Shown in pieces: positions 41,472 to 49,164 of a DNA stretch of 64,000 bases. The position numbers and the translations under genes are program-made. The notes below the pieces were generated by a model. That model saw only the letters and a program-made list of their open reading frames with translations. It ran no database searches and had not been told where the DNA came from. Each line of letters begins with the position of its first letter. Position 1 is the first letter of the stretch. The stretch comes from SSF14 sp046331245 (lineage in GTDB: Bacteria > Actinomycetota > Acidimicrobiia > Acidimicrobiales > Microtrichaceae), in contig JAXLRH010000007.1 in NCBI GenBank assembly GCA_046331245.1, forward strand, positions 124,001 to 188,000. The letters are read 5' to 3'.

Positions 41472-43112
41472 TCATGCCTTTCCGTCGGCGAGGGCCGCGA
41501 CGGCCCGATCGCGCAGCTCGAACTTGAGCACCTTGCCCGACGCGTTCAGGGGCAGGGCGTCGACGATCTCCACCGTGGCGGGCGCCTTGTAGTTGGCCAT
41601 GTTCGCCCGCGCCCAGGTGCGGATCTCCTCGGGCGTCGCCGACGCTCCCGGACGGAGCACGACGAACGCGTAGCCCACCTCACCCATGCGCTCGTCGGGC
41701 ACGCCGACGACGGATGCCTGCGCGATCGCGGGGTGCTCGGCGAGCAGGGACTCGATCTCGGCGGGATAGGCGTTGAAGCCGCCCACGATGAACATGTCCT
41801 TCGTGCGATCGGTGATCTTGAGGTAGCCGTCCTCGTTCATCACGCCGATGTCGCCGGTGTGCAACCAACCCTCGGCGTCGATCGCCTCCGCCGTCTGCTC
41901 CGGCGCCTCGAAGTACCCGACCATCACCTGGTAGCCGCGGATGACCACCTCGCCCGGCTCGCCGGGCGGCATCTCGTTGCCGGCCTCGTCGACGATGCGC
42001 ACCTCGACGTCGGGGATGGCGCGACCGGAGTAGTTGGCGATCACCTCGGGCGTGTCGTCGTGACGTGAGACGGTGGCGATGCCCGACGCCTCGGTGAGGC
42101 CGTAGGCGGTGAGCACCTTCTCGAACCCGAGCACGTCGCGCATCTCGCGGATGAGCTGCACCGGCACGCTCGCGGCGCCGGTCACGGCGAGGCGGAGCGT
42201 CGACAGCTTCTCGATGTCGAAGTCGGGGTGGTTGATGATCGTCTGGAAGATCGTGGGCGGGCCGGGCAGCGTGGTGATGCGCTCGGACTCGATCGTGGAC
42301 ATCACCTGTCCGACGTCGAACGTCGCCATCGGCACCATGGTGTTGCCCTTCACGAGCGAGGCGATGATGCCGGCCTTGTACCCGAACGAGTGGAAGAACG
42401 GGTTGATGATGAGGTAGCGGTCGCTCGACTCGAGGCCGACGATCGACCCCCACGCGTCGAACGCGAGCACCGTCTGGCGGTGCGTGCACATCACGCCCTT
42501 CGGCGCGCCGGTCGTGCCCGACGTGAAGAGGAGGTCGGACAGGTCGTCGGGCCCCATCTCGTCGATGCGTCGATCGAGATCGGCCTCGAGGGCCGCGACC
42601 GCCGCGGCGTCGCCGGTGGCGGCGAGGAAGTCGGCGCAGCCCACGGCGCCGGCCGGAGTCTCGCCGCGGAGCACGACCACCTTCTCGAGATCGGGGAGAT
42701 CGTGCTCGCCGAGCATCGACACGTAGTCGTTGCCGAGGAAGCCCTCGACCGTGAACAGCACCTTCGCGCCGCTCCGTCGCAGGATGTACGCCGCCTCGTG
42801 TCCCTTGTACCGGGTGTTGAGGGGCACGAGCACGGCGCCGGCCAGATGCAGACCGAGCAGCGTGACCGGCCACTCCCACATGTTGGGCGCCCAGATGGCG
42901 ACCCGGTCGCGTGGCGCGACCCCTGCCGCGATGAGCGCCAGCGCGGTGGCGCGGGCCTCGACCGCGAGCTCGGCGTAGGTGAGCCGGACCGGCGGCTCGA
43001 CGCTCAGGTCGACCAGCGCCTCGCGCTCCCCGAACCGCTCGACCGCACGCTGCAGGAGGGCGGGCACGGTGAGTCGTGACGAGTCCAGTCCGTCGATCGC
43101 CGTCTCAGCCAC
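41472..43112 (-). CDS. fadD3: FadD3-like acyl-CoA ligase
   Basis: A 546-residue acyl-CoA ligase. P-loop FTSGTTGAPKG, AYGLTEASG, WLHTGDIGVMNEDGYLKITDRTKDMFIVGGFNAYPAEIE and the catalytic Lys in NASGKVLKFELRD are complete. The blocks INPFFHSFGYKAGIIASL, LPGPPTIFQTII and LRLAVTGAASVPV match my memory of FadD3, which activates HIP, the steroid C/D-ring acid. It heads an operon with two LLM oxidoreductases and a TetR. The substrate should be treated as inferred. Confidence 0.8.
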   Translation of the reverse strand: MAETAIDGLDSSRLTVPALLQRAVERFGEREALVDLSVEPPVRLTYAELAVEARATALALIAAGVAPRDRVAIWAPNMWEWPVTLLGLHLAGAVLVPLNTRYKGHEAAYILRRSGAKVLFTVEGFLGNDYVSMLGEHDLPDLEKVVVLRGETPAGAVGCADFLAATGDAAAVAALEADLDRRIDEMGPDDLSDLLFTSGTTGAPKGVMCTHRQTVLAFDAWGSIVGLESSDRYLIINPFFHSFGYKAGIIASLVKGNTMVPMATFDVGQVMSTIESERITTLPGPPTIFQTIINHPDFDIEKLSTLRLAVTGAASVPVQLIREMRDVLGFEKVLTAYGLTEASGIATVSRHDDTPEVIANYSGRAIPDVEVRIVDEAGNEMPPGEPGEVVIRGYQVMVGYFEAPEQTAEAIDAEGWLHTGDIGVMNEDGYLKITDRTKDMFIVGGFNAYPAEIESLLAEHPAIAQASVVGVPDERMGEVGYAFVVLRPGASATPEEIRTWARANMANYKAPATVEIVDALPLNASGKVLKFELRDRAVAALADGKA

Positions 43113-43141
43113 CCCACCCGTCCTTCCTCGTCCCGCCGGAA

Positions 43142-43164
43142 TCTGACGGGGCGTCAGAAGTGTA
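43142..43164 (-). promoter_or_regulatory. 17-bp palindromic operator, copy 7, with -10
   Basis: The palindrome TCTGACG-GGG-CGTCAGA is at 43142-43158, 29 bp upstream of the FadD3-like start. On the minus strand TACACT (43159-43164) abuts it as a -10. No clear -35 was found. Confidence 0.73.
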
Positions 43165-43178
43165 GATCGGAGCGTCGC

Positions 43179-43667
43179 TCACGCGGATCCCCAGCGCTCC
43201 ACCAGCTGGCGGTGCCGGTTCTCGAACACCTTGGGCACGACCCGCCGCACCATCGGCATGGTGAACGGCAGCCGTGGCACCACGGTGAGGGTGTCGGTGA
43301 GCTCGCACGACTCGACGCCGGTCTCGACGACGCGGCGCTCGTGGCGCCAGCGACGCTCCAGCCACGACGTCGACTCCTCCACGAAGCCGAGCTCCGACGC
43401 GCCGGGCTCGTCGTCGATCGACTCGAACGCGAGCGAGTGCCGGTCGAACGGCACCACGCCGCCGGCGAGCACCCACGATCGCGTCACCACGACGCCCGGC
43501 GTGATCTCCGCCGACGTGAGCTCCTCCACCGACCGTGGGAACGTCATCCGGACGTAGGGGTCGAGCTCCTCGTTCACGCCGGCCGGCGTGGATACGACCG
43601 CCCACACCGCGGCCGCCGGCGAACCGAGGTTCACCGACGCCGACCAGCGGAACGGCTCGCGGCTCAC
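43179..43667 (-). CDS. SRPBCC-fold protein
   Basis: A 162-residue START/SRPBCC-like protein: WSASVNLGSPAAAVWAVVSTPAGVNEELDPYVRMTFP at the N-terminus, a central beta-sheet with GVVPFDRHSLAFESID, and a C-terminal helix KVFENRHRQLVERWG. Such proteins bind hydrophobic ligands in a deep pocket. The GTG at 43667 overlaps the CoA-transferase stop (GTGA), so the two are coupled. A lipid- or acyl-binding role is plausible. Confidence 0.7.
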   Translation of the reverse strand: MSREPFRWSASVNLGSPAAAVWAVVSTPAGVNEELDPYVRMTFPRSVEELTSAEITPGVVVTRSWVLAGGVVPFDRHSLAFESIDDEPGASELGFVEESTSWLERRWRHERRVVETGVESCELTDTLTVVPRLPFTMPMVRRVVPKVFENRHRQLVERWGSA

Positions 43668-44896
43668 GTGATCGCGCCCGACTCCCGCAGAGCGGCGATG
43701 CGCTCCTCGTCGTAGCCCAGCACCGAGCTGAGCACCTGGTCGGTGTGCTGGCCGACCGTCGGCGCCATCGTCATCTTCGGCATCTCGACGTCGGCGAACT
43801 TCAGCGGGGTGCCGAGCATCTCGGCGCCCACGTCCTCGATCTTCATCCACTCGAAGCGGTCCTGGAACTGCGGGTCCTCGGCGATGGTCTTCGGCGTGTT
43901 GACGGGGGCGATCGGCGTGTTCTGCTCGTCGCCGAAGTGGATCCACTCCTCGGCCGTCTTCGTGAGGAAGATGTCGCGCAGGATGGCCTGCATCTCGCGG
44001 TTGCCCTTGGCGTGGTCGCCGTACTGGCTGCCCGGCCACTTCTCGAACAGGTCGGGGCGCCCGACGCCGTCGCAGAAGTTCTTCCAGAACTCCTGCTCCG
44101 ACGCCATGAACAGCACGTGGCGGTCGTCCTTCGTGGCGTAGAACTGGTAGCGGACGCCGTCGCGCATGCCGGCAGTGCCCGGGGCCCGCCGCTCGTAGTT
44201 GTCGCTGGGGTTGCCCGTCACCTCGTCCTCGGGACGCTCGTAGGCTCGCCACGTCTCGCTGCGCAGCCAGTCCATCGCCGCCGACGCGTCGGACTGCGCG
44301 ATCTCCAGAGCGCAGCCCTCACCGGTGGCCCGGGCGCCGAGGATCGCCGACACCACGCCGAAGGCGCCGAACAGCGGGCCCGCGTGGATGCCGGTGGAGG
44401 GGTGCTCGGGGATGAAGCAGAAGCCGTCGTCGTCGACGCCGGCGTTCACCAGGCCGGCCCACGTGTCGTAGGCGACGCCATGGCTCGGCATCTCCTTGTA
44501 CGGACCCGTCATGCCGTAGCCGGAGATGTTGCAGAACACGATCTTCGGGTTGACCTGCTTCAGGTCCTCGTAGCCCAGACCGCGGCGGGCCAGGCCGCCG
44601 GGGCGCATGCCCTCGATGACCGCGTCGGCCGTCTTCGCCAGCTCACGGAACACCTCGACGCCCTCGGGTGTGCGCAGGTCCAGCACCAGTGACCGCTTGC
44701 CGCGGTTGATGTGGAGGTGCATCAACGAGACGCCCTCCACGATCGGCCACGTCATGCGGCGGATGTAGTCGCCGGCCGGGGACTCGATCTTGATGACCTC
44801 GGCGCCCAGGTCCACGAGGTGCGTGGTCAGCGCCCCGGGCCCCAGGATCGACAGCTCGATGATGCGAACGCCTGCGAGGGGGGCTGCCTTGGCCAT
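43664..44896 (-). CDS. Family III CoA-transferase, catalytic Asp not found
   Basis: A 410-residue CaiB/BaiF-fold protein: LAGVRIIELSILGPGALTTHLVDLGAEVIKIESPAGDYIRRMTWP, NRGKRSLVLDLRTPEGVEVF, GMRPGGLARRGLGYEDLKQVNPKIVFCNISGYGMTGPY. At the position of the catalytic GD-xx-G loop it reads STGIHAGPLFGAFG, with no Asp, so the classical transferase mechanism may not apply. This subgroup with the H-A-G loop may form a distinct family. Operator copy 8 lies 21 bp upstream and an SRPBCC gene is coupled downstream. Confidence 0.78.
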   Translation of the reverse strand: MAKAAPLAGVRIIELSILGPGALTTHLVDLGAEVIKIESPAGDYIRRMTWPIVEGVSLMHLHINRGKRSLVLDLRTPEGVEVFRELAKTADAVIEGMRPGGLARRGLGYEDLKQVNPKIVFCNISGYGMTGPYKEMPSHGVAYDTWAGLVNAGVDDDGFCFIPEHPSTGIHAGPLFGAFGVVSAILGARATGEGCALEIAQSDASAAMDWLRSETWRAYERPEDEVTGNPSDNYERRAPGTAGMRDGVRYQFYATKDDRHVLFMASEQEFWKNFCDGVGRPDLFEKWPGSQYGDHAKGNREMQAILRDIFLTKTAEEWIHFGDEQNTPIAPVNTPKTIAEDPQFQDRFEWMKIEDVGAEMLGTPLKFADVEMPKMTMAPTVGQHTDQVLSSVLGYDEERIAALRESGAIT

Positions 44897-44917
44897 TGAT
44901 CGAGCTCCTAACGAGAA

Positions 44918-44939
44918 TCTGACGAGTCGTCAGATTCTA
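44918..44939 (-). promoter_or_regulatory. 17-bp palindromic operator, copy 8, with -10
   Basis: The palindrome TCTGACG-AGT-CGTCAGA is at 44918-44934, between the divergent CoA-transferase (start 44896) and DUF2505 (start 44980) genes. A minus-strand -10 TAGAAT (44934-44939) abuts it. The flanks extend the symmetry to AATCTGACG / CGTCAGATT. Confidence 0.75.
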
Positions 44940-44979
44940 CGTTGCGACGGGCGAGCGGAGCGAGGCGGGACACGGCACA

Positions 44980-45486
44980 ATGTCGCCCATGCAGATCGTC
45001 AAGAAGCACACGTTCAACGCACCCATCGCCGATTGCTGGAAGATGTTCAGCGATCCCAAGGCCCACGTTGCGAAGTTCGAGGGCATGGGCCACCACGGCG
45101 TGACGATCGTCGAGAAGAAGAAGACGAAGAAGAACCTGAACCTCACCGTCACCCGCGAGGTCGACGTCGAGGGCATCCCCGGGTTCGCCAAGAAGTTCGT
45201 GAAGCCCCGCAACACGGTCGTGTCGATCGACGACTGGAACGACTTCGGCGACGGCACCTACGGGGGCACGTTCACGCTCGACACCCAGGGGGTGCCGATC
45301 GACATCCAGGGCGCCACGCTGCTCGAGGCAGACGGGCCCGACACCACCAGCTACACGGTCACGATCGACATCAAGGTGAACGTCCCGCTCATCGGCGGCA
45401 AGCTCACCGACTTCTCCAAGGGCATCGTGAACGCCCAGATGGACGAGGAGTTCAAGCTGGGCGACGCCTGGCTCGCGTCGCACTGA
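44980..45486 (+). CDS. DUF2505 (SRPBCC superfamily) protein
   Basis: A 168-residue DUF2505 protein: VKKHTFNAPIADCWKMFSDPKAHVAKFEGMGHHGV, VTREVDVEGIPGFAKKFVKPRNTVVSIDDW and VNVPLIGGKLTDFSKGIVNAQMDEEFKLGDAWL. The fold is a ligand-binding START-like barrel, and the family is common next to lipid-metabolism genes in Actinobacteria. A second in-frame ATG at 44989 is possible. It is divergent from the CoA-transferase gene across operator copy 8, 46 bp away, and may share its regulation. Confidence 0.8.
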   Translation: MSPMQIVKKHTFNAPIADCWKMFSDPKAHVAKFEGMGHHGVTIVEKKKTKKNLNLTVTREVDVEGIPGFAKKFVKPRNTVVSIDDWNDFGDGTYGGTFTLDTQGVPIDIQGATLLEADGPDTTSYTVTIDIKVNVPLIGGKLTDFSKGIVNAQMDEEFKLGDAWLASH

Positions 45487-45541
45487 TCCCCCGCCCTGGG
45501 GAGCGGCCGGTTCACCTGCCGTTCGGGCTACGTTTCCCCGC

Positions 45542-46714
45542 GTGAAACGTCTCGCCGCGCTCCTTGCCGCCCCGCTCCTGCTCGTCACCGCGCTCGCCGG
45601 CTGCTCGTCGGACTCCACGACCGACGCGGACTCGACGACGACCACGGCGGCGCCGGCCGGTCGCCTGAAGCTCAACGAGCTGCAGATGATCGGAACGCAC
45701 AACAGCTACCACGTCGCCCCCGAGGCGAAGCTCTTCGCAGCGGAGAAGGCGGTGGCCGCCCAGCTCGGATCCCAGGCGTCGGCGCTGGGCGACATCAACT
45801 CGCTCGGCTACACGCACGCTCCCCTCACGACGCAGCTCGACCGCGGCATCCGCAGCTTCGAGCTCGACGCCTGGGCCGACCCGGCCGGCGGCCTGTTCGC
45901 CCACCCGCTGGCGCCGACGCTCCTGCAGATCGCCGACACCACCCTTCCGACGGGTCTCGACAAGCCGGGCTTCAAGGTGCTCCACATCGTCGACATCGAC
46001 TTCATCTCGACGTGTCAGACGCTCGTCGGCTGCCTCACCGAGATCCGCACGTGGTCCGACGCGCACCCGAAGCACGTGCCGATCGTGATCAACCTCGAGC
46101 TCAAGGACGACGCGCTGCCGGCCCCGCTGAACGCGACCAAGGTGGTCCCCATCGACGGGCCGCAGATGGATGCGCTCGATGCCGAGATCCGATCGGTGTT
46201 CGACGACGCGACGCTCCTCACCCCCGACGACGTCCGGGGCAAGGCCTCCACGCTCCGTCAGGCGGTCACGACGACAGGCTGGCCGGCGCTCGACGACATC
46301 CGCGGCACCGTCATGTTCTTCATGGACAACGGCGGCCGCTACCGCGACGACTACCTGGCGGGTCACCCGTCGCTGAAAGGCCGGGTGCTGTTCACGAGCG
46401 CCGCCGCCGACGGTGACGACGACGAGGCCGTCGTGAAGGTGAACGACCCGAAGGAGGCACCGCGCATCACCCAGCTCGTGAAGCAGGGCTTCTTCGTCCG
46501 CACTCGCGCCGACGCCGACCTCGTGGAGGCGACGGCGAACGACACCACCAACCGGACGATCACCCTCGGCTCCGGCGCACAGGTCGTGTCGACCGACTTC
46601 CCCATCGGTGAGGCGGCGTCCAACGGCTACGACGTCGCGTTCAAGGCCGGCCCGCAGGTCCGCTGCAACGCGGTCGTCGTCAAGCGCTGCCCCACGGGGC
46701 CGCTCGAGCCCTGA
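45542..46714 (+). CDS. Secreted PI-PLC-like (Ca2+-dependent phosphoinositide phospholipase C fold) lipoprotein
   Basis: A 390-residue secreted protein. The N-terminus is a lipoprotein signal ending LAGC (Cys near residue 21), followed by a Ser/Thr linker. The catalytic TIM barrel shows QMIGTHNSYHV (first catalytic His), GIRSFELDAWADP (Glu/Asp metal ligands) and FKVLHIVDIDF near the second catalytic region. The C-terminal part reads TTNRTITLGSGAQVVSTDFP. It would cleave a phosphodiester in phosphatidylinositol-type lipids outside the cell. GTG start with no strong Shine-Dalgarno. Confidence 0.78.
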   Translation: MKRLAALLAAPLLLVTALAGCSSDSTTDADSTTTTAAPAGRLKLNELQMIGTHNSYHVAPEAKLFAAEKAVAAQLGSQASALGDINSLGYTHAPLTTQLDRGIRSFELDAWADPAGGLFAHPLAPTLLQIADTTLPTGLDKPGFKVLHIVDIDFISTCQTLVGCLTEIRTWSDAHPKHVPIVINLELKDDALPAPLNATKVVPIDGPQMDALDAEIRSVFDDATLLTPDDVRGKASTLRQAVTTTGWPALDDIRGTVMFFMDNGGRYRDDYLAGHPSLKGRVLFTSAAADGDDDEAVVKVNDPKEAPRITQLVKQGFFVRTRADADLVEATANDTTNRTITLGSGAQVVSTDFPIGEAASNGYDVAFKAGPQVRCNAVVVKRCPTGPLEP

Positions 46715-46732
46715 GCCACCGCGGGCGCGCGT

Positions 46733-47572
46733 CTAGAGCGTGTAGTCGCCCGAACCGCTCCGCCGGCGCCAGCCCGACGCCGCGAAGTTGCCGCCGTCGA
46801 GGTGGAGCGTGGTGCCGGTCACGAACCGACTGAGGTCGCCGGCGAGGAACACGATCGCCGCGGCGGCATCCTCCACCGAGCCCATGCGGGCCATCGGCGT
46901 GCGCTCGTACGCGTCGTCGGTCATCGCGCCGGAGGTTTCGGCGAGGCCGGCGTCGCCGGGGGTCGGGATCATGTCGGGAGCGACGCAGTTCACGCGCACG
47001 CCCCGCGGCGCGAGCTCGAGCGCCAATGTCTTCGAGAGGTTCTCGACCGCGGCCTTCATCGCGGAGTAGACCGCGAAGCCCGGCCCGGCGCGATGCGCCT
47101 CGATCGACGTCACGTTCACGATCGACGCGCCCTCGACGAGGTGCGGCAGCGCGGCGCGGACGCAGCTGGTGACCTGCGTGAAGTTCTCGGCGATCAAGGC
47201 CGCCTCCCCCTTCGCCGACACGTCGGGGAACGGCGCCCAGAACCCACCGCCGGCGTTGTTCACCAGGATGTCGATGGAGCCGTACGCGTTCACGGCCGCG
47301 GCGATGGTGGCGTCCACGACCTCGGGATCGCGCACGTCGCCCACCACCGTGACGGCGCGGCGTCCGAGCGCCTCGACCGCAGCGCCGGTGTCCGCCACCG
47401 TGTCGAGCTTGTCGACGAGCGCGACGTCCGCCCCGAACCGTGCCAGCGCGCGGGCGGTGGCGGCGCCGATGCCCTGCGCCGCGCCGGTCACCACCGCGAC
47501 CCGGCCGGCGAGCATCACCGACTCGGGACCGAGCTCGCCGTGCGGATGATCTGTACGTCCGGAAGCCACCAT
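46733..47572 (-). CDS. Short-chain dehydrogenase
   Basis: A 279-residue SDR: TGAAQGIG cofactor motif, VNNAGGG, catalytic Ser in VNVTSIEAHRAGPG, YSAMK, and the C-terminal TGTTLHLDGG. I use ATG 47572; an ATG at 47533 (MLAGRVAVVTG) is also plausible and gives the standard SDR length. It converges with the lipoprotein gene and diverges from the phosphatase-fold gene. The substrate is unknown. Confidence 0.8.
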   Translation of the reverse strand: MVASGRTDHPHGELGPESVMLAGRVAVVTGAAQGIGAATARALARFGADVALVDKLDTVADTGAAVEALGRRAVTVVGDVRDPEVVDATIAAAVNAYGSIDILVNNAGGGFWAPFPDVSAKGEAALIAENFTQVTSCVRAALPHLVEGASIVNVTSIEAHRAGPGFAVYSAMKAAVENLSKTLALELAPRGVRVNCVAPDMIPTPGDAGLAETSGAMTDDAYERTPMARMGSVEDAAAAIVFLAGDLSRFVTGTTLHLDGGNFAASGWRRRSGSGDYTL

Positions 47573-47613
47573 CGGCTCATTCTTCCGCACCGCCGGGTCG
47601 GTAGGTTGTGCTC

Positions 47614-49164
47614 ATGCGCCGACCCGTCGACATCGACGACCTCCACCGCGTCGAGTCCGCCCTCACCGACCCGGCCCACGCCGACGCGGTCGACATGGTG
47701 ATGTCGCGCGCGGCCGACGACATCTATCGCGTCGCGAGCGAGACCGGCACGGTCGAGTTCGTGCGGACGGTCGTCAGCGGCACCGACCGCGACGGTGGCC
47801 ACGTCGAGCGGTACGACTACGCGGTCGTGTCCACGAGCGGCACCGACCCGCTCGCCCGGCGCTCCGCCGAGCACGACACCGATCTCTCGCGCGAGCGCTC
47901 CGCGCCGCGACCTCACCGCGACGACAACACGTACCCGCACGCGTTCGACCAGATCGCACAGTTCTTCGACGCCCCGCACGCCCCCGACCTCCTGGTGCAG
48001 CACACCGCGGCGCACCGCTACGGCGGCAACGTCGGCCAGCACGGATCGCTCGGGATCGTGCAGGCGCGAGCGCCGTTCGTGGCGTCCGGCGCCGGGGTCG
48101 CGACCCGCGGCACGGTCGCGACGTCGGCCCGCATGATCGACGTGGCGCCCACGGTGCTCACGTTGCTCGGCGTGTCGCCGCACCCGTCGGGCATCGGCCC
48201 CACCGGCGCACGCCGTCCGGATGCGCTGCTCGCTCGCCAGGACGGCGACGTGATGGACGAGGTGGTGTCGGGCGAGGTCGCCGACCACGTCGTGATCGTG
48301 CTCCTCGACGGGTGCAACGCCAACGTGCTCGACGACGCCGTGCGCAGCGGCCTCGCCCCGACGATCGCCGCGCTGGCACACGACGGGACCACGCTCGGCG
48401 GGGGCCTGCTCGCGTCGCTGCCGACGGCCACGCTCGCGAACCACACCACGGCGTCGACGGGTGCGCATCCCGGCCACTCGGGCGTGCTCCACAACATGTG
48501 GCACGACCGCGCCACCGGCATTCGGCCCGACCTGCTGGCGCTCGACCAGGTCTTCGACGCGATGTGCCACCTCCGGCCCGGCATCGAGTCGATCCACCAC
48601 GCGCTGCACCGCCACCGGCCCGACGCATTCACGGCGTCGCTGTTCGAGCTGTGCGACGCGGGCGCCGACGTCAGCTCGTTCGAGGCGTTCCGGGTCGGCG
48701 CTCCACCGGCCCTCCCGCCGGCCGACGCCACGTCCGGGGCGCACGAGGGGTTCGTCGCGGCGTCCGGCTCCTACTCGTTCATGTCGAGCGTCGACGAGCT
48801 GGCCACGCGGCAGGCCGTCGACCTGTGGGACCGGCGCGACGGCAACCCACTCCCCACGCTCACCTTTCTCGCGCTGAGCCTCACCGACGAGGCCGGCCAC
48901 GAGGCGGGGCCGTACGGCGAGATGACGGCGGCCGCGATCGCCGACAGCGACGCCCGCATCGCGCGCCTCGTCGAGGCGGTCGACCGCGCCGGGGCACGCG
49001 GCTCCACGGCGTTCCTGGTGATGGCCGATCACGGCATGCAGGAGAGCGCGGCGGACAACGACGCGACCTGGGAGCCGGCGCTCGCCGGTGCCGGCCCCGA
49101 TGCCCACGGCCGCCGGCCGGTCGACGTCGCCGACGGGTTCGTGTACTTCCTGGACCACGCGTGA
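47614..49164 (+). CDS. Alkaline-phosphatase-fold protein with rearranged domains
   Basis: A 516-residue protein. Residues about 210-516 are a type I phosphodiesterase/alkaline-phosphatase core: VVIVLLDGCNANVL, LPTATLANHTTASTGAHPGHSG (the metal-binding nucleophile Thr/Ser region), SLTDEAGHEAG and VMADHGMQE. Residues 1 to about 205 look like the C-terminal end of such a fold (QHGSLGIVQARAPFVASGAG and DVAPTVLTLLGVSPHPSG), so the order is C-terminal part then N-terminal part. It lacks a signal peptide. The coupled downstream gene is an acyl-CoA ligase (GTGA overlap). The function is unclear. Confidence 0.7.
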   Translation: MRRPVDIDDLHRVESALTDPAHADAVDMVMSRAADDIYRVASETGTVEFVRTVVSGTDRDGGHVERYDYAVVSTSGTDPLARRSAEHDTDLSRERSAPRPHRDDNTYPHAFDQIAQFFDAPHAPDLLVQHTAAHRYGGNVGQHGSLGIVQARAPFVASGAGVATRGTVATSARMIDVAPTVLTLLGVSPHPSGIGPTGARRPDALLARQDGDVMDEVVSGEVADHVVIVLLDGCNANVLDDAVRSGLAPTIAALAHDGTTLGGGLLASLPTATLANHTTASTGAHPGHSGVLHNMWHDRATGIRPDLLALDQVFDAMCHLRPGIESIHHALHRHRPDAFTASLFELCDAGADVSSFEAFRVGAPPALPPADATSGAHEGFVAASGSYSFMSSVDELATRQAVDLWDRRDGNPLPTLTFLALSLTDEAGHEAGPYGEMTAAAIADSDARIARLVEAVDRAGARGSTAFLVMADHGMQESAADNDATWEPALAGAGPDAHGRRPVDVADGFVYFLDHA

